Below, in pieces: positions 14,321 through 26,225 of a stretch of 64,000 bases of DNA. The notes under the pieces were generated by a model. That model did no database searches. It saw only the letters and a list, made by a program, of their open reading frames with translations, and had not been told where the DNA came from. Where the stretch lies: positions 844,267,978-844,331,977 of the forward strand of contig NC_090437.1 in NCBI RefSeq assembly GCF_031143425.1. The letters run 5' to 3'. Positions within the stretch are counted from its first letter, which is position 1. Each line of letters opens with the position of its first letter. This DNA is from Pleurodeles waltl (taxonomy: Eukaryota; Chordata; Amphibia; Caudata; Salamandridae). Both the position numbers and the translations under genes were made by a program.

Positions 14321-17300
14321 TCACCAAGAAAACATAACTGTTTTTTGAAAAGTGCCTAGCTGTGGATTTTGGCCTCTACCTCAGCCGGCACCTGGGGAAA
14401 CCTAGCAAACCTGCGCAGTTTTGGAAACTAGACACCGAGGGGAATCCAAGATGGGGTGACTTGTGGGGCTCTGTCCAGATTCTGTTACCCAGAATCCTTT
14501 GCAAACCTCAAAATTTGGCCAAAAAAACAGTTTTACCTCTCATTTCGGTGACAGAAAGTTCTGTAATCAGAGAGGAGCCACAAATTTCCTTCCACCCAGC
14601 ATTCCCCCATGTCTCCCGATAAAAATGGTACCTCACTTGTGGGTGTAGGCCTAGCGCCCGCGACAAGAAAAGCCCCAGAACACAATGTGGACACATCACA
14701 TTTTCACCAAGAAAACATAACTGTTTTTTGAAAAGTGCCTAGCTGTGGATTTTGGCCTCTACCTCAGCCGGCACCTGGGGAAACCTAGCAAACCTGCGCA
14801 GTTTTGGAAACTAGACACCGAGGGGAATCCAAGATGGGGTGACTTGTGGGGCTCTGACCAGGTTCTATTACCCAGAATCCTTTGCAAACCTCAAAATCTG
14901 GCCAAAAAACACCTTTTACTCTCATTCGGTGACAGAGAGTTCTGGAATCAGAGAGCACCCACAAATTTCCTTCCACCCAGCGTTCCCCCCATGTCTCCCG
15001 ATAAAAATGGTGCCTCACTTGTGGGGGTAGGCCTAGCGCCCGCGACAGGAAAAGCCCCAAAACACAACATGGACTCATCACATTTTCACAAAGAAAACAG
15101 AGCTGTTTTTTGCAAAGCACCTAGCTGTGATTTTGGCCTCTAGCTCAACCGGCACCTAGGGAAACCTAGCAAACCTGCGCAGTTTTGAATACTAGACACC
15201 TAGGGGAATCCAAGATGGGGTGACTTGTGGGGCTCTGACCAGATTCTGTTACCCAGAATCCTTTGCAAACCTCAAAATTTGGCCCAAAAAACAGTTTTAC
15301 CTCTCATTTCGGTGACAGAAAGTTCTGTAATCAGAGAGGAGCCACAAATTTCCTTCCACCCAGCGTTCCCCCATGTCTCCCGATAAAAATGGTACCTCAC
15401 TTGTGGGTGTAGGCCTAGCGCCCGCGACAGGAAAAGCCCCAAAACACAATGTGGACACATCACATTTTCACAAGAAAACATAACTGTTTTTTTAAAAGTG
15501 CCTAGCTGTGGATTGTGGCCTCTACCTCAGCCGGCACCTGGGGAAACCTAGTAAACCTGCGCAGTTTTGGAAACTAGACACCGAGGGGAATCCAAGATGG
15601 GGTGACTTGTGGGGCTCTGACCAGATTCTGTTACCCAGAATCCTTTGCAAACCTCAAAATTTGGCCAAAAAAACAGTTTTACCTCTCATTTCGGTGACAG
15701 AAAGTTCTGTAATCAGAGAGGAGCCACAAATTTCCTTCCACCCAGCGTTCCCCCATGTCTCCCGATAAAAATGGTACCTCACTTGTGGGTGTAGGCCTAG
15801 CGCCCGCGACAAGAAAAGCCCCAGAACACAACGTGGACTCATCACATTTTCACAAAGAAAAAAGAGCTGTTTTTTTAAAAGTGCCTAGCTGTGGATTTTG
15901 GACTCTACCTCAGCCGGCACCTGGGGAAACCTAGCAAACCTGCACAGTTTTGAAAACTAGACACCTAGGGGAATCCAAGATGGGGTGACTTGTGGGGCTC
16001 TGACCAGATTCTGTTACCCAGAATCCTTTGCAAACCTCAAAATCTGGCCAAAAAACACCTTTTACTCACATTCGGTGACAGAGAGTTCTGGAATCAGAGA
16101 GCACCCACAAATTTCCTTCCACCCAGCGTTCCCCCCCTGTCTCCTGATAAAAATGGTACCTCACTTGTGGGGGTAGGCCTAGCGCCCGCGACAGGAAAAG
16201 CCCCAAAACACAACGTGGACTCATCACATTTTCACAAAGAAAACAGAGCTGTTTTTTGCAAAGCACCTAGCTGTGGATTTTGGCCTCTAGCTCAGCCGGC
16301 ACCTAGGGAAACCTAGCAAACCTGCGCAGTTTTGAAAACTAGACACCTAGGGGAATCCAAGATGGGGTGACTTGTGGGGCTCTGACCAGATTCTGTTACC
16401 CAGAATCCTTTGCAAACCTCAAAATTTGGCCAAAAAAACAGTTTTACCTCTCATTTCGGTGACAGAAAGTTCTGTAATCAGAGAGGAGCCACAAATTTCC
16501 TTCCACCCAGCGTTCCCCCATGTCTCCCGATAAAAATGGTACCTCACTTGTGGGTGTAGACCTAGCGCCCGCGACAAGAAAAGCCCCAGAACACAATGTG
16601 GACACATCACATTTTCACCAAGAAAACATAACTGTTTTTTTAAAAGTGCCTAGCTGTGGATTTTGGCCTCTACCTCAGCCGGCACCTGGGGAAACCTAGC
16701 AAACCTGCGCAGTTTTGGAAACTAGACACCGAGGGGAATCCAAGATGGGGTGACTTGTGGGGCTCTGACCAGGTTCTATTACCCAGAATCCTTTGCAAAC
16801 CTCAAAATCTGGCCAAAAAACACCTTTTACTCTCATTCGGTGACAGAGAGTTCTGGAATCAGAGAGCACCCACAAATTTCCTTCCACCCAGCGTTCCCCC
16901 CATGTCTCCCGATAAAAATGGTGCCTCACTTGTGGGGGTAGGCCTAGCGCCCGCGACAGGAAAAGCCCCAAAACACAACATGGACTCATCACATTTTCAC
17001 AAATAAAACAGAGCTGTTTTTTGCAAAGCACCTAGCTGTGATTTTGGCCTCTAGCTCAGCCGGCACCTAGGGAAACCTAGCAAACCTGCACAGTTTTGAA
17101 TACTAGACACCTAGGGGAATCCAAGATGGGGTGACTTGTGGGGCTCTGACCAGATTCTGTTACCCAGAATCCTTTGCAAACCTCAAAATTTGGCCCAAAA
17201 AACAGTTTTACCTCTCATTTCGGTGACAGAAAGTTCTGTAATCAGAGAGGAGCCACAAATTTCCTTCCACCCAGCGTTCCCCCATGTCTCCCGATAAAAA

Positions 17301-20300
17301 TGGTACCTCACTTGTGGGTGTAGGCCTAGCGCCCGCGACAGGAAAAGCCCCAAAACACAATGTGGACACATCACATTTTCACCAAGAAAACATAACTGTT
17401 TTTTTAAAAGTGCCTAGCTGTGGATTGTGGCCTCTACCTCAGCCGGCACCTGGGGAAACCTAGTAAACCTGCGCAGTTTTGGAAACTAGACACCGAGGGG
17501 AATCCAAGATGGGGTGACTTGTGGGGCTCTGACCAGATTCTGTTACCCAGAATCCTTTGCAAACCTCAAAATTTGGCCAAAAAAACAGTTTTACCTCTCA
17601 TTTCGGTGACAGAAAGTTCTGTAATCAGAGAGGAGCCACAAATTTCCTTCCACCCAGCGTTCCCTCATGTCTCCCGATAAAAATGGTACCTCACTTGTGG
17701 GTGTAGGCCTAGCGCCCGCGACAGGAAAAGCTCCAAAACACAATGTGGACACATCACATTTTCACCAAGAAAACATAACTGTTTTTTGAAAAGTGCTTAG
17801 CTGTGGATTTTGGCCTCTACCTCAGCCGGCACCTGGGGGAACCTAGCAAACCTGCGCAGTTTTGGAAACTAGACACCGAGGGGAATCCAAGATGGGGTGA
17901 CTTGTGGGGCTCTGACCAGATTCTGTTACCCAGAATCCTTTGCAAACCTCAAAATTTGGCCAAAAAAACAGTTTTACCTCTCATTTCGGTGACAGAAAGT
18001 TCTGTAATCAGAGAGGAGCCACAAATTTCCTTCCACCCAGCGTTCCCCCATGTCTCCCGATAAAAATGGTACCTCACTTGTGGGTGTAGGCCTAGCGCCC
18101 GCGACAAGAAAAGCCCCAGAACACAATGTGGACACATCACATTTTCACCAAGAAAACATAACTGTTTTTTGAAAAGTGCCTAGCTGTGGATTTTGGCCTC
18201 TACCTCAGCCGGCACCTGGGGAAACCTAGCAAACCTGCGCAGTTTTGGAAACTAGACACCGAGGGGAATCCAAGATGGGGTGACTTGTGGGGCTCTGACC
18301 AGGTTCTATTACCCAGAATCCTTTGCAAACCTCAAAATCTGGCCAAAAAACACCTTTTACTCTCATTCGGTGACAGAGAGTTCTGGAATCAGAGAGCACC
18401 CACAAATTTCCTTCCACCCAGCGTTCCCCCCATGTCTCCCGATAAAAATGGTGCCTCACTTGTGGGGGTAGGCCTAGCGCCCGCGACAGTAAAAGCCCCA
18501 AAACACAACATGGACTCATCACATTTTCACAAAGAAAACAGAGCTGTTTTTTGCAAAGCACCTAGCTGTGATTTTGGCCTCTAGCTCAGCCGGCACCTAG
18601 GGAAACCTAGCAAACCTGCGCAGTTTTGAATACTAGACACCTAGGGGAATCCAAGATGGGGTGACTTGTGGGGCTCTGACCAGATTCTGTTACCCAGAAT
18701 CCTTTGCAAACCTCAAAATTTGGCCCAAAAAACAGTTTTACCTCTCATTTCGGTGACAGAAAGTTCTGTAATCAGAGAGGAGCCACAAATTTCCTTCCAC
18801 CCAGCGTTCCCCCATGTCTCCCGATAAAAATGGTACCTCACTTGTGGGTGTAGGCCTAGCGCCCGCGACAGGAAAAGCCCCAAAACACAATGTGGACACA
18901 TCACATTTTCACCAAGAAAACATAACTGTTTTTTTAAAAGTGCCTAGCTGTGGATTGTGGCCTCTACCTCAGCCGGCACCTGGGGAAACCTAGTAAACCT
19001 GCGCAGTTTTGGAAACTAGACACCGAGGGGAATCCAAGATGGGGTGACTTGTGGGGCTCTGACCAGATTCTGTTACCCAGAATCCTTTGCAAACCTCAAA
19101 ATTTGGCCAAAAAAACAGTTTTACCTCTCATTTCGGTGACAGAAAGTTCTGTAATCAGAGAGGAGCCACAAATTTCCTTCCACCCAGCGTTCCCCCATGT
19201 CTCCCGATAAAAATGGTACCTCACTTGTGGGTGTAGGCCTAGCGCCCGCGACAAGAAAAGCCCCAGAACACAACGTGGACTCATCACATTTTCACAAAGA
19301 AAAAAGAGCTGTTTTTTTAAAAGTGCCTAGCTGTGGATTTTGGACTCTACCTCAGCCGGCACCTAGGGAAACCTAGCAAACCTGCACAGTTTTGAAAACT
19401 AGACACCTAGGGGAATACAAGATGGGGTGACTTGTGGGGCTCTGACCAGATTCTGTTACCCAGAATCCTTTGCAAACCTCAAAATCTGGCCAAAAAACAC
19501 CTTTTACTCTCATTCGGTGACAGAGAGTTCTGGAATCAGAGAGCACCCACAAATTTCCTTCCACCCAGCGTTCCCCCCCTGTCTCCTGATAAAAATGGTA
19601 CCTCACTTGTGGGGGTAGGCCTAGCGCCCGCGACAGGAAAAGCCCCAAAACACAACGTGGACTCATCACATTTTCACAAAGAAAACAGAGCTGTTTTTTG
19701 CAGAGCACCTAGCTGTGGATTTTGGCCTCTAGCTCAGCCGGCACCTAGGGAAACCTAGCAAACCTGCGCAGTTTTGAAAACTAGACACCTAGGGGAATCC
19801 AAGATGGGGTGACTTGTGGGGCTCTGACCAGATTCTGTTACCCAGAATCCTTTGCAAACCTCAAAATTTGGCCAAAAAAACAGTTTTACCTCTCATTTCG
19901 GTGACAGAAAGTTCTGTAATCAGAGAGGAGCCACAAATTTCCTTCCACCCAGCGTTCCCCAATGTCTCCTGATAAAAATGGTACCTCACTTGTGGGGGTA
20001 GGCCTAGCGCCCGCGACAAGAAAAGCCCCAGAACACAATGTGGACACATCACATTTTCACAAAGAAAACAGAGCTGTTTTTTGCAAAGCACCTAGCTGTA
20101 GATTTTGGCCTCTAGCTCAGCCGGCACCTAGGGAAACCTAGCAATCCTGCACAGTTTTGAAAACTAGACACCTAGGGGAATCCACGATGGGGTGACTTGT
20201 GGGGCTCTGACCAGATTCTGTTACCCCGAATCCTTTGCAAACCTCAAAATTTGGCCAAAAAAACAGTTTTACCTCTCATTTCGGTGACAGAAAGTTCTGT

Positions 20301-22956
20301 AATCAGAGAGGAGCCACAAATTTCCTTCCACCCAGCGTTCCCCCATGTCTCCCGATAAAAATGGTACCTCACTTGTGGGTGTAGGCCTAGCGCCCGCGAC
20401 AGGAAAAGCCCCAAAACACAATGTGGACACATCACATTTTCACCAAGAAAACATAACTGTTTTTTGAAAAGTGCCTAGCTGTGGATTTTGGCCTCTACCT
20501 CAGCCGGCACCTGGGGAAACCTAGCAAACCTGCGCAGTTTTGGAAACTAGACACCGAGGGGAATCTAAGATGGGGTGACTTGTGGGGCTCTGACCAGATT
20601 CTGTTACCCAGAATCCTTTGCAAACCTCAAAATTTGGCCAAAAAACAGTTTTACCTCTCATTTCGGTGACAGAAAGTTCTGTAATCAGAGAGGAGCCACA
20701 AATTTCCTTCCACCCAGCGTTCCCCCATGTCTCCCGATAAAAATGGTACCTCCCTTGTGGGTGTAGGCCTAGCGCCCGCGACAAGAAAAGCCCCAGAACA
20801 CAATGTGGACACATCACATTTTCACCAAGAAAACATAACTGTTTTTTGAAAAGTGCCTAGCTGTGGATTTTGGCCTCTACCTCAGCCGGCACCTGGGATA
20901 ACCTAGCAAACCTGCGCAGTTTTGGAAACTAGACACCGAGGGGAATCCAAGATGGGGTGACTTGTGGGGCTCTGACCAGGTTCTATTACCCAGAATCCTT
21001 TGCAAACCTCAAAATCTGGCCAAAAAACACCTTTTACTCTCATTCGGTGACAGAGAGTTCTGGAATCAGAGAGCACCCACAAATTTCCTTCCACCCAGCG
21101 TTCCCCCCGTGTCTCCCGATAAAAATGGTGCCTCACTTGTGGGGGTAGGCCTAGCGCCCGCGACAGGAAAAGCCCCAAAACACAACATGGACTCATCACA
21201 TTTTCACAAAGAAAACAGAGCTGTTTTTTGCAAAGCACCTAGCTGTGATTTTGGCCTCTAGCTCAGCCGACACCTAGGGAAACCTAGCAAACCTGCGCAG
21301 TTTTGAAAACTAGACACCTAGGGAAATCCAATATGGGGTGACTTGTGGGGCTCTGACCAGATTCTGTTACCCAGAATCCTTTGCAAACCTCAAAATTTGG
21401 CCCAAAAAACAGTTTTACCTCTCATTTCGGTGACAGAAAGTTCTGTAATCAGAGAGGAGCCACAAATTTCCTTCCACCCAGCGTTCCCCCATGTCTCCCG
21501 ATAAAAATGGTACCTCACTTGTGGGTGTAGGCCTAGCGCCCGCGACAGGAAAAGCCCCAAAACACAATGTGGACACATCACATTTTCACCAAGAAAACAT
21601 AACTGTTTTTTGAAAAGTGCCTAGCTGTGGATTTTGGCCTCTACCTCAGCCGGCACCTGGGGAAACCTAGTAAACCTGCGCAGTTTTGGAAACTAGACAC
21701 CGAGGGGAATCCAAGATGGGGTGACTTGTGGGGCTCTGACCAGATTCTGTTACCCAGAATCCTTTGCAAACCTCAAAATTTGGCCAAAAAAACAGTTTTA
21801 CCTCTCATTTCGGTGACAGAAAGTTCTGTAATCAGAGAGGAGCCACAAATTTCCTTCCACCCAGCGTTCCCCCATGTCTCCCGATAAAAATGGTACCTCA
21901 CTTGTGGGGGTAGGCCTAGCGCCCGCGACAGGAAAAGCCCCAAAATACAACGTGGATACATCACATTTTCACAAAAAAAACATAACTGTTTTTTTAAAAG
22001 TGCCTAGCTGTGGATTTTGGCCTCTACCTCAGCCGGCACCTGGGGAAACCTAGCAAACCTGCGCAGTTTTGGAAACTAGACACCGAGGGGAATCCAAGAT
22101 GGGGTGACTTGTGGGGCTCTGACCAGGTTCTATTACCCAGAATCCTTTGCAAACCTCAAAATCTGGCCAAAAAACACCTTTTACTCTCATTCGGTGACAG
22201 AGAGTTCTGGAATCAGAGAGCACCCACAAATTTCCTTCCACCCAGCGTTCCCCCCATGTCTCCCGATAAAAATGGTACCTCACTTGTGGGGGTAGGCCTA
22301 GCGCCCGCGTCAGGAAAAGCCCCAAAACACAACATGGACTCATCACATTTTCACAAAGAAAACAGAGCTGTTTTTTGCAAAGCACCTAGATGTGGATTTT
22401 GGCCTCTAGCTCAGCCGGCACCTAGGGAAACCTAGCAAACCTGCGCAGTTTTGAAAACTAGACACCTAGGGGAATCCAAGATGGTGTGACTTGTGGGGCT
22501 CTGACCAGATTCTGTTACCCAGAATCCTTTGCAAACCTCAAAATTTGGCCCAAAAAACAGTTTTACCTCTCATTTCGGTGACAGAAAGTTCTGTAATCAG
22601 AGAGGAGCCACAAATTTCCTTCCACCCAGCGTTCCCCCGTGTCTCCCGATAAAAATGGTACCTCACTTGTGGGGGTAGGCCTAGCGCCCGCGACAGGAAA
22701 AGCCCCAAAATACAATGTGGATACATCACATTTTCACAAAGAAAACAGAACTGTTTTTTTAAAAGTGCCTAGCTGTGGATTTTGGCCTCTACCTCAGCCG
22801 GCACCTAGGGAAACCTGGCAAACCTGCGCAGTTTTGAAAACTAGACACCTAGGGGATTCCAAGATGGGGTAACTTGTGGGGCTCTGACCAGGTTCTGTTA
22901 CCCAGAATCCTTTGCAAACCTCAAAATGTGGCCAAAAAAACACCTTTTACTCTCAT

Positions 22957-23145
22957 TCGGTGACAGAAAGTTCTGTAATCAGAGAGCAGCCACAAATTTC
23001 CTTCCACCCAGCCTTCCCCCAAGTCTCCCGATAAAAATGATACCTCACTTTTGTGGGTGGGCCTACTGCCCACGAAAGGAAATGCCCCAAAACAGTATCT
23101 GGACACATCAAAATTATCAAATACAAAGCTACCTGTTTTTGCGGG
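22957..23145. repeat. Decayed terminal satellite monomer
   Basis: The 61st monomer begins normally with TTCGGTGACAGAAAGTTCTG, but differences build up to the right: CTACTGCCCACGAAAGGAAATG instead of the usual CTAGCGCCCGCGACAGG version, then a weak match to the TGGACACATCA-CTGTTTTT segment. Similarity fades near 23145 and the sequence continues into a different repeat. This is the boundary of the array. Confidence 0.85.
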
Positions 23146-23516
23146 AGCAGACTGGTCTCATAAAAATAGGCCAATCTGCCCCCAAGGGGGGCAGAAATGG
23201 CCTAAATATAATTTGCCCCATAGGGAGCGATCCTTGCCTCAGGGGTCGCTCCCCAACTAAAAAAACAAAAACAAAAGAAACACAAAAAAAACAAACAAAA
23301 AAAACATCCCTGGCGCCTAGTAGATTCTGACCCCATTCGGGCAGATCAGACGTCACTGGGGAGTCAGGGGGATCGGGGTGTAAGGGGAAGGGCTTCCCCT
23401 TCCATCCCTGCCTTGGGGGGGTGGGAGGGAAGCCCACAGAGGGAGCGCTGGCGCTCCCTCTGAGCTCAGTGCCCAGGACGTAATGGTTACGTCCTCAGCA
23501 CAGAAGGGGTTAAGCT
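23146..23516. repeat. Hairpin-rich dispersed repeat flanking the satellite
   Basis: The segment holds a chain of short inverted repeats: TCTGCCCCC/GGGGGCAGA near 23177, GGGAGCGA/TCGCTCCC near 23224-23253, AAGGGGAA/TTCCCCTT near 23382, GAGGGAGCGC/GCGCTCCCTC near 23438 and GACGTAA/TTACGTC near 23478. An A-rich stretch lies at 23258-23307. It ends CAGAAGGGGTTAA. It looks like part of an interspersed element rather than unique DNA. I cannot assign a class, and no protein is visible. Confidence 0.55.
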
Positions 23517-23768
23517 ATTTATCTCTCTGTATTATTTATTAGTTCTGCTAGGAGTGCAGAGTGTGCCCCCAGACAGTTACAGGCTTGGCATGCACATGCA
23601 ATATGAAATACATGAGTTCTTATCTGAATTCAATCTTTCGCCATTTAAAATAATCCCCCTCTGTGGTATTTTGATGTTTAGATCCTTCCGAAGATACCCA
23701 GTAGAAAGTTCATGCCTTGGTAGAGTATGGCTGTCACATGCTTGAAGTCACACAAGGTAAAAAACATA
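23517..23768. other. Anonymous spacer
   Basis: About 250 bp of AT-rich sequence between the hairpin repeat and the split MITE. No ORF, repeat or RNA gene is recognisable. Confidence 0.6.
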
Positions 23769-23880
23769 GGCCCAAATTTAAGGAAGGCTTTGTGCAATCT
23801 AATGCCATATTAGCGCCATTTTTCAGACACTAATGTGTACGTTAGATCGCCAAAAGCGCCACACCATATCTACAAAGTGA
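23769..23880. mobile_element. Left part of a MITE split by the Harbinger insertion
   Basis: It begins GGCCCAAATTTAAGGAAG, the approximate reverse complement of the segment ending CTTTTCTTAATTCTGGGCC at 32814. Terminal inverted repeats therefore enclose everything in between. The flanking triplets are ATA on the left and TTA on the right, a possible but imperfect 3-bp target duplication. The interior is AT-rich with GCGCC-containing words and no coding capacity. The junction with the inserted Harbinger element is near 23880 and is approximate. Confidence 0.6.
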
Positions 23881-24734
23881 CAGTCGGTGATAAAGCAGCA
23901 GTAAAAAAAATGGAACCATGACCACGGCAGAAACCGCCAACACATACAGCCACTTTAACACTCCGACACCCACGGCGGTAGCAACAAACACCGTGGCGGT
24001 AACCACCAACAGCCAGGCAGAAGACAATGTACCGCCCACTGCATTACAACCCGCCCATCTGCCAGCTTTTCTGGGGCGATTCCAACGCCATCAAAAGCAA
24101 GGCGGGAACAGAACCCTGAAGGGAAACGACTCACCTCTCCACACTCAAGGAAGAACCAGGACGCCATGGAGCCCGAGCTGCAGGTGTTCCCCATGCTGGT
24201 GTATCTTCTCATACACCAGGAACATGAACGTCAGCGATGACGACCATGGTGAGTACTGCACCTAGCACACAGGGGAGGGAGGGAGGAAAAAGAGAGTGAC
24301 ACACACACGCAACATGCAACACCCCCCACCCCCAACACCATACACACAAACACATGCCACAACATTACATATACACCCCGTAACCCTCTGGAATAAAGCA
24401 AGGGCAAAAGGAATGGAGTAAAATTAGTGTAATATTAGTAATACTTAGAAATACATTCATAAAGATAAACAATATGTACAATAAATGCAATATATACAAA
24501 AGGAGGGACAATGCTCACTCAAAAATTGTCCGTGGCCTACTGGTCCAACACACATAGGCCAAAGTCACACTTTGACTCCTGCCTCAATACAGCGAGAACA
24601 CTGCAGGGGCATCAGGTCGAAAACATACAGGCACCTCAGGGGGACTGGGAATGGGGGGGCACCTCAGCCGGAAGATGGTACAACACCACTGCTCCTGGAG
24701 GGGGCTCCATGACCACTGCTTGGTCCTGGAGAGT

Positions 24735-25200
24735 GCAAAGCCACAGTCTCTCAACTGGGTGGTTTGCCCACTGCTGGGTCCTGGGGAGTGCAAAGCTACA
24801 GTCTCTCAAGTGGGTGGTTTTCCCACTGCTGCATCCTGGGAGTGCAAAGCCACAGTCTCTCAAGATGGTGGTGTGCCCACTGCTGGGTCCTGGGGAGTGC
24901 AAGGCCACAGCCTCTCAAGTGGATGGCTTCTCCACTGGTTCTGGAGGGGGCCTTGTACCCATTGTGCTTCATCCTGACAAGGAGGGGCTGAGTGGATGGC
25001 TTCTTCCCTGGTTCTGGAGGGGGCCTTGTGCCCAGTGTGCTTCATCCTGGCAAGGAGGGGCTGAGTGGATGGCTTCTTCCACTGGTTCTGGAGGGGGCCT
25101 TGTGCCCAGTGTGCTTCATCCTGACAAGGAGGGGCTGAGTGGATGGGTTCTTCCACTGGTTCTGGAGGAGGCCTTGTCCACAGTGTGCTTCATCCTGGAT
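24735..25200. repeat. Two adjacent tandem minisatellites (~60 bp and ~73 bp units)
   Basis: From 24735 to about 24925 a unit near 60 bp repeats about three to four times (GTGCAAAGCCACAGTCTCTC followed by a ...CCCACTGCTG segment). From about 24919 to 25190 a unit near 73 bp repeats four times (GTGGATGGCTTCTTCCACTG followed by GTGCTTCATCCTG and AAGGAGGGGCTGA). They lie inside the Harbinger element, downstream of the leftmost Myb-like gene. Overlapping ORFs on both strands follow from the repeat and are not believed. Confidence 0.85.
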
Positions 25201-25316
25201 GGTGCAAGGTCACAGTCTCTTACCTGGGTTTTACAACAACAGCTTTTACAGGGGCCAGGACGCAGTGCAGCCCATGTAGTCATCACTACACACTGCTCTC
25301 CGGCGGTGACGGCTGC

Positions 25317-26225
25317 TCAGTGCATGCCAGTTGCGCTGCAGGTGGCGGTGCTGGCAGTTGTGGTGGTAACCTCCAGGCCTTCACCTGAAGCCTTGGACGG
25401 CTGCCCACTGGGGCTGCTTCTGCTGGCAGTGGTGCTGCTTGCGGTGGTACAGGTGGCGGTGCTGGCCTCGGTGCAGGTGGCGACACTGGCAGTTGTGGTG
25501 GTAGCCTCCAGGCCTTCACCTGCAGCCTCAGACTGCTGCCCACTGGGGCTCCTGCTGCTGGCAGTGGTGCTGCTTGCGGCGGTGCAGGTGGCAGTGCTGG
25601 CCGCAGTGCAGATGGTGAGACTGGCAGTTGTGGTGGTAGCCTCCAGGCCTTCGCCTGTAGCCTCGGACGGCTGGCCACTGAGGCTGCTGCTGCTGGAAGT
25701 GGTGCTGCTTGTGGCGGTGCAGGTGGCTGTGCTGGCTGCGGTGCAGGTGGTGGTGCTGGCTGCGGTGCAGGTGGTGGTGCTGGCTGCGGTGCAGGTGGCG
25801 ATACTGGCGGTTGTGGTGGTAGCCTCCAGGCCTTCACCTGCAACCTCGGACAGCTGAAGTGCCATGGCTGGTGTTCTGTGCCCCTTCCTGCCTTTGGCAG
25901 ATGGTGGTGCCTCCTTGCTTCTGCCGGCTGAAGTCTTTGACTTGGCAATGCTGGCTGATTGTGCCTCCTTCCCCTTGCTGGATGCTGTCCCCTTCTTGCC
26001 CTTGCCAGGCGGCGGACCCATCTTGGTCTTAGCAGGTGTTGCTGGCACACTGGCTGGGCTGACGGTTGGCTCCTTAGAGCCTCTCACAGCTGCAAAAACC
26101 AAAGTGGCCGTGGACTGGGTGGCTGAGGTGCTGGGCTGGGTTCTGGCCACCCTAGCCCAAGGTGAAGGATGGGGGAGAGATAGCGAATAGGTCAATGTTT
26201 GTGAGGAAAAGCTTTTTAGGGACAC
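25317..26225 (-). CDS. Low-complexity basic/Ser-Thr-rich ORF, possible tail of the Myb-like gene
   Basis: A 302-codon open frame on the minus strand. The first ~100 residues are rich in Ser, Lys, Gly and Pro (GKGKKGTASSKGKEAQSAS is typical). The remainder is a threonine/alanine repeat with four copies of GEGLEATTTTAS encoded by the minisatellite below it. It overlaps the end of the SANT/Myb-like gene, which stops at 26152 in another frame, so it may be the original C-terminal extension joined through a frameshift. No known domain is visible, and the reading frame could be fortuitous because the repeat lacks stops in several frames. Confidence 0.3.
   Translation of the reverse strand: MSLKSFSSQTLTYSLSLPHPSPWARVARTQPSTSATQSTATLVFAAVRGSKEPTVSPASVPATPAKTKMGPPPGKGKKGTASSKGKEAQSASIAKSKTSAGRSKEAPPSAKGRKGHRTPAMALQLSEVAGEGLEATTTTASIATCTAASTTTCTAASTTTCTAASTATCTATSSTTSSSSSLSGQPSEATGEGLEATTTTASLTICTAASTATCTAASSTTASSRSPSGQQSEAAGEGLEATTTTASVATCTEASTATCTTASSTTASRSSPSGQPSKASGEGLEVTTTTASTATCSATGMH
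25320..25860. repeat. Compound minisatellite, ~135-185 bp super-unit with 24-bp inner unit
   Basis: The segment GTGGTGGTAGCCTCCAGGCC recurs near 25361, 25497, 25630 and 25816. Between these lie runs of a unit like GCTGCGGTGCAGGTGGTGGT, densest at 25705-25800. On the - strand it is open and reads as repeats of GEGLEATTTTAS followed by TATCTAAS-like units. It may be the repetitive tail of the Myb-like gene, or simply an expanded GC-rich repeat that lacks stops. Confidence 0.85.

Larger units (their letters stand above)
1..22956. repeat. Tandem satellite array, ~382.6-bp monomer, about 60 copies
   Basis: Each monomer can be phased on the recurring word TCGGTGACAGA. It appears at position 1, again at 383, and for the last time at 22957, which gives 60 periods of about 382.6 bp. 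Shared blocks recur in the same order: TTACCCAGAATCCTTTGCAA, CACAAATTTCCTTCCACCCA, GCCTAGCGCCCGCGACA and ACACCTAGGGGAATCCAAGA. Monomers differ at two main places. The head reads either AGAAAGTTCTGTAATCAGAG or AGAGAGTTCTGGAATCAGAG. The tail reads AAAAAAGAGCTGTTTTTTTA, AAAACAGAGCTGTTTTTTGC or AAAACATAACTGTTTTTTGA. The array runs off the left edge, so its full length is unknown. The many 60-140 codon ORFs on both strands come from the stop-poor monomer and are not genes. Confidence 0.97.

Noticed and set aside
242..22435. Dozens of 60-141 codon ORFs on both strands across the satellite
   Set aside because: They recur in phase with the ~383-bp monomer on both strands, and their length depends on single substitutions. 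No domain or start context is shared beyond the repeat itself.
1..22956. Possible CENP-B box in the satellite
   Set aside because: No motif matching the core TTCG....A..CGGG was found in the monomer; TTCGGTGACAGA lacks the second half.
24511..25200. CRISPR-like regular repeats
   Set aside because: The direct repeats are head-to-tail without unique spacers, and the genome is eukaryotic; these are minisatellites.
24511..25857. 448-codon plus-strand ORF
   Set aside because: It runs through three different minisatellites, overlaps equally open minus-strand frames and consists of repeated Val/Leu/Ala or Trp/Gly units. This is an open frame by repeat composition.
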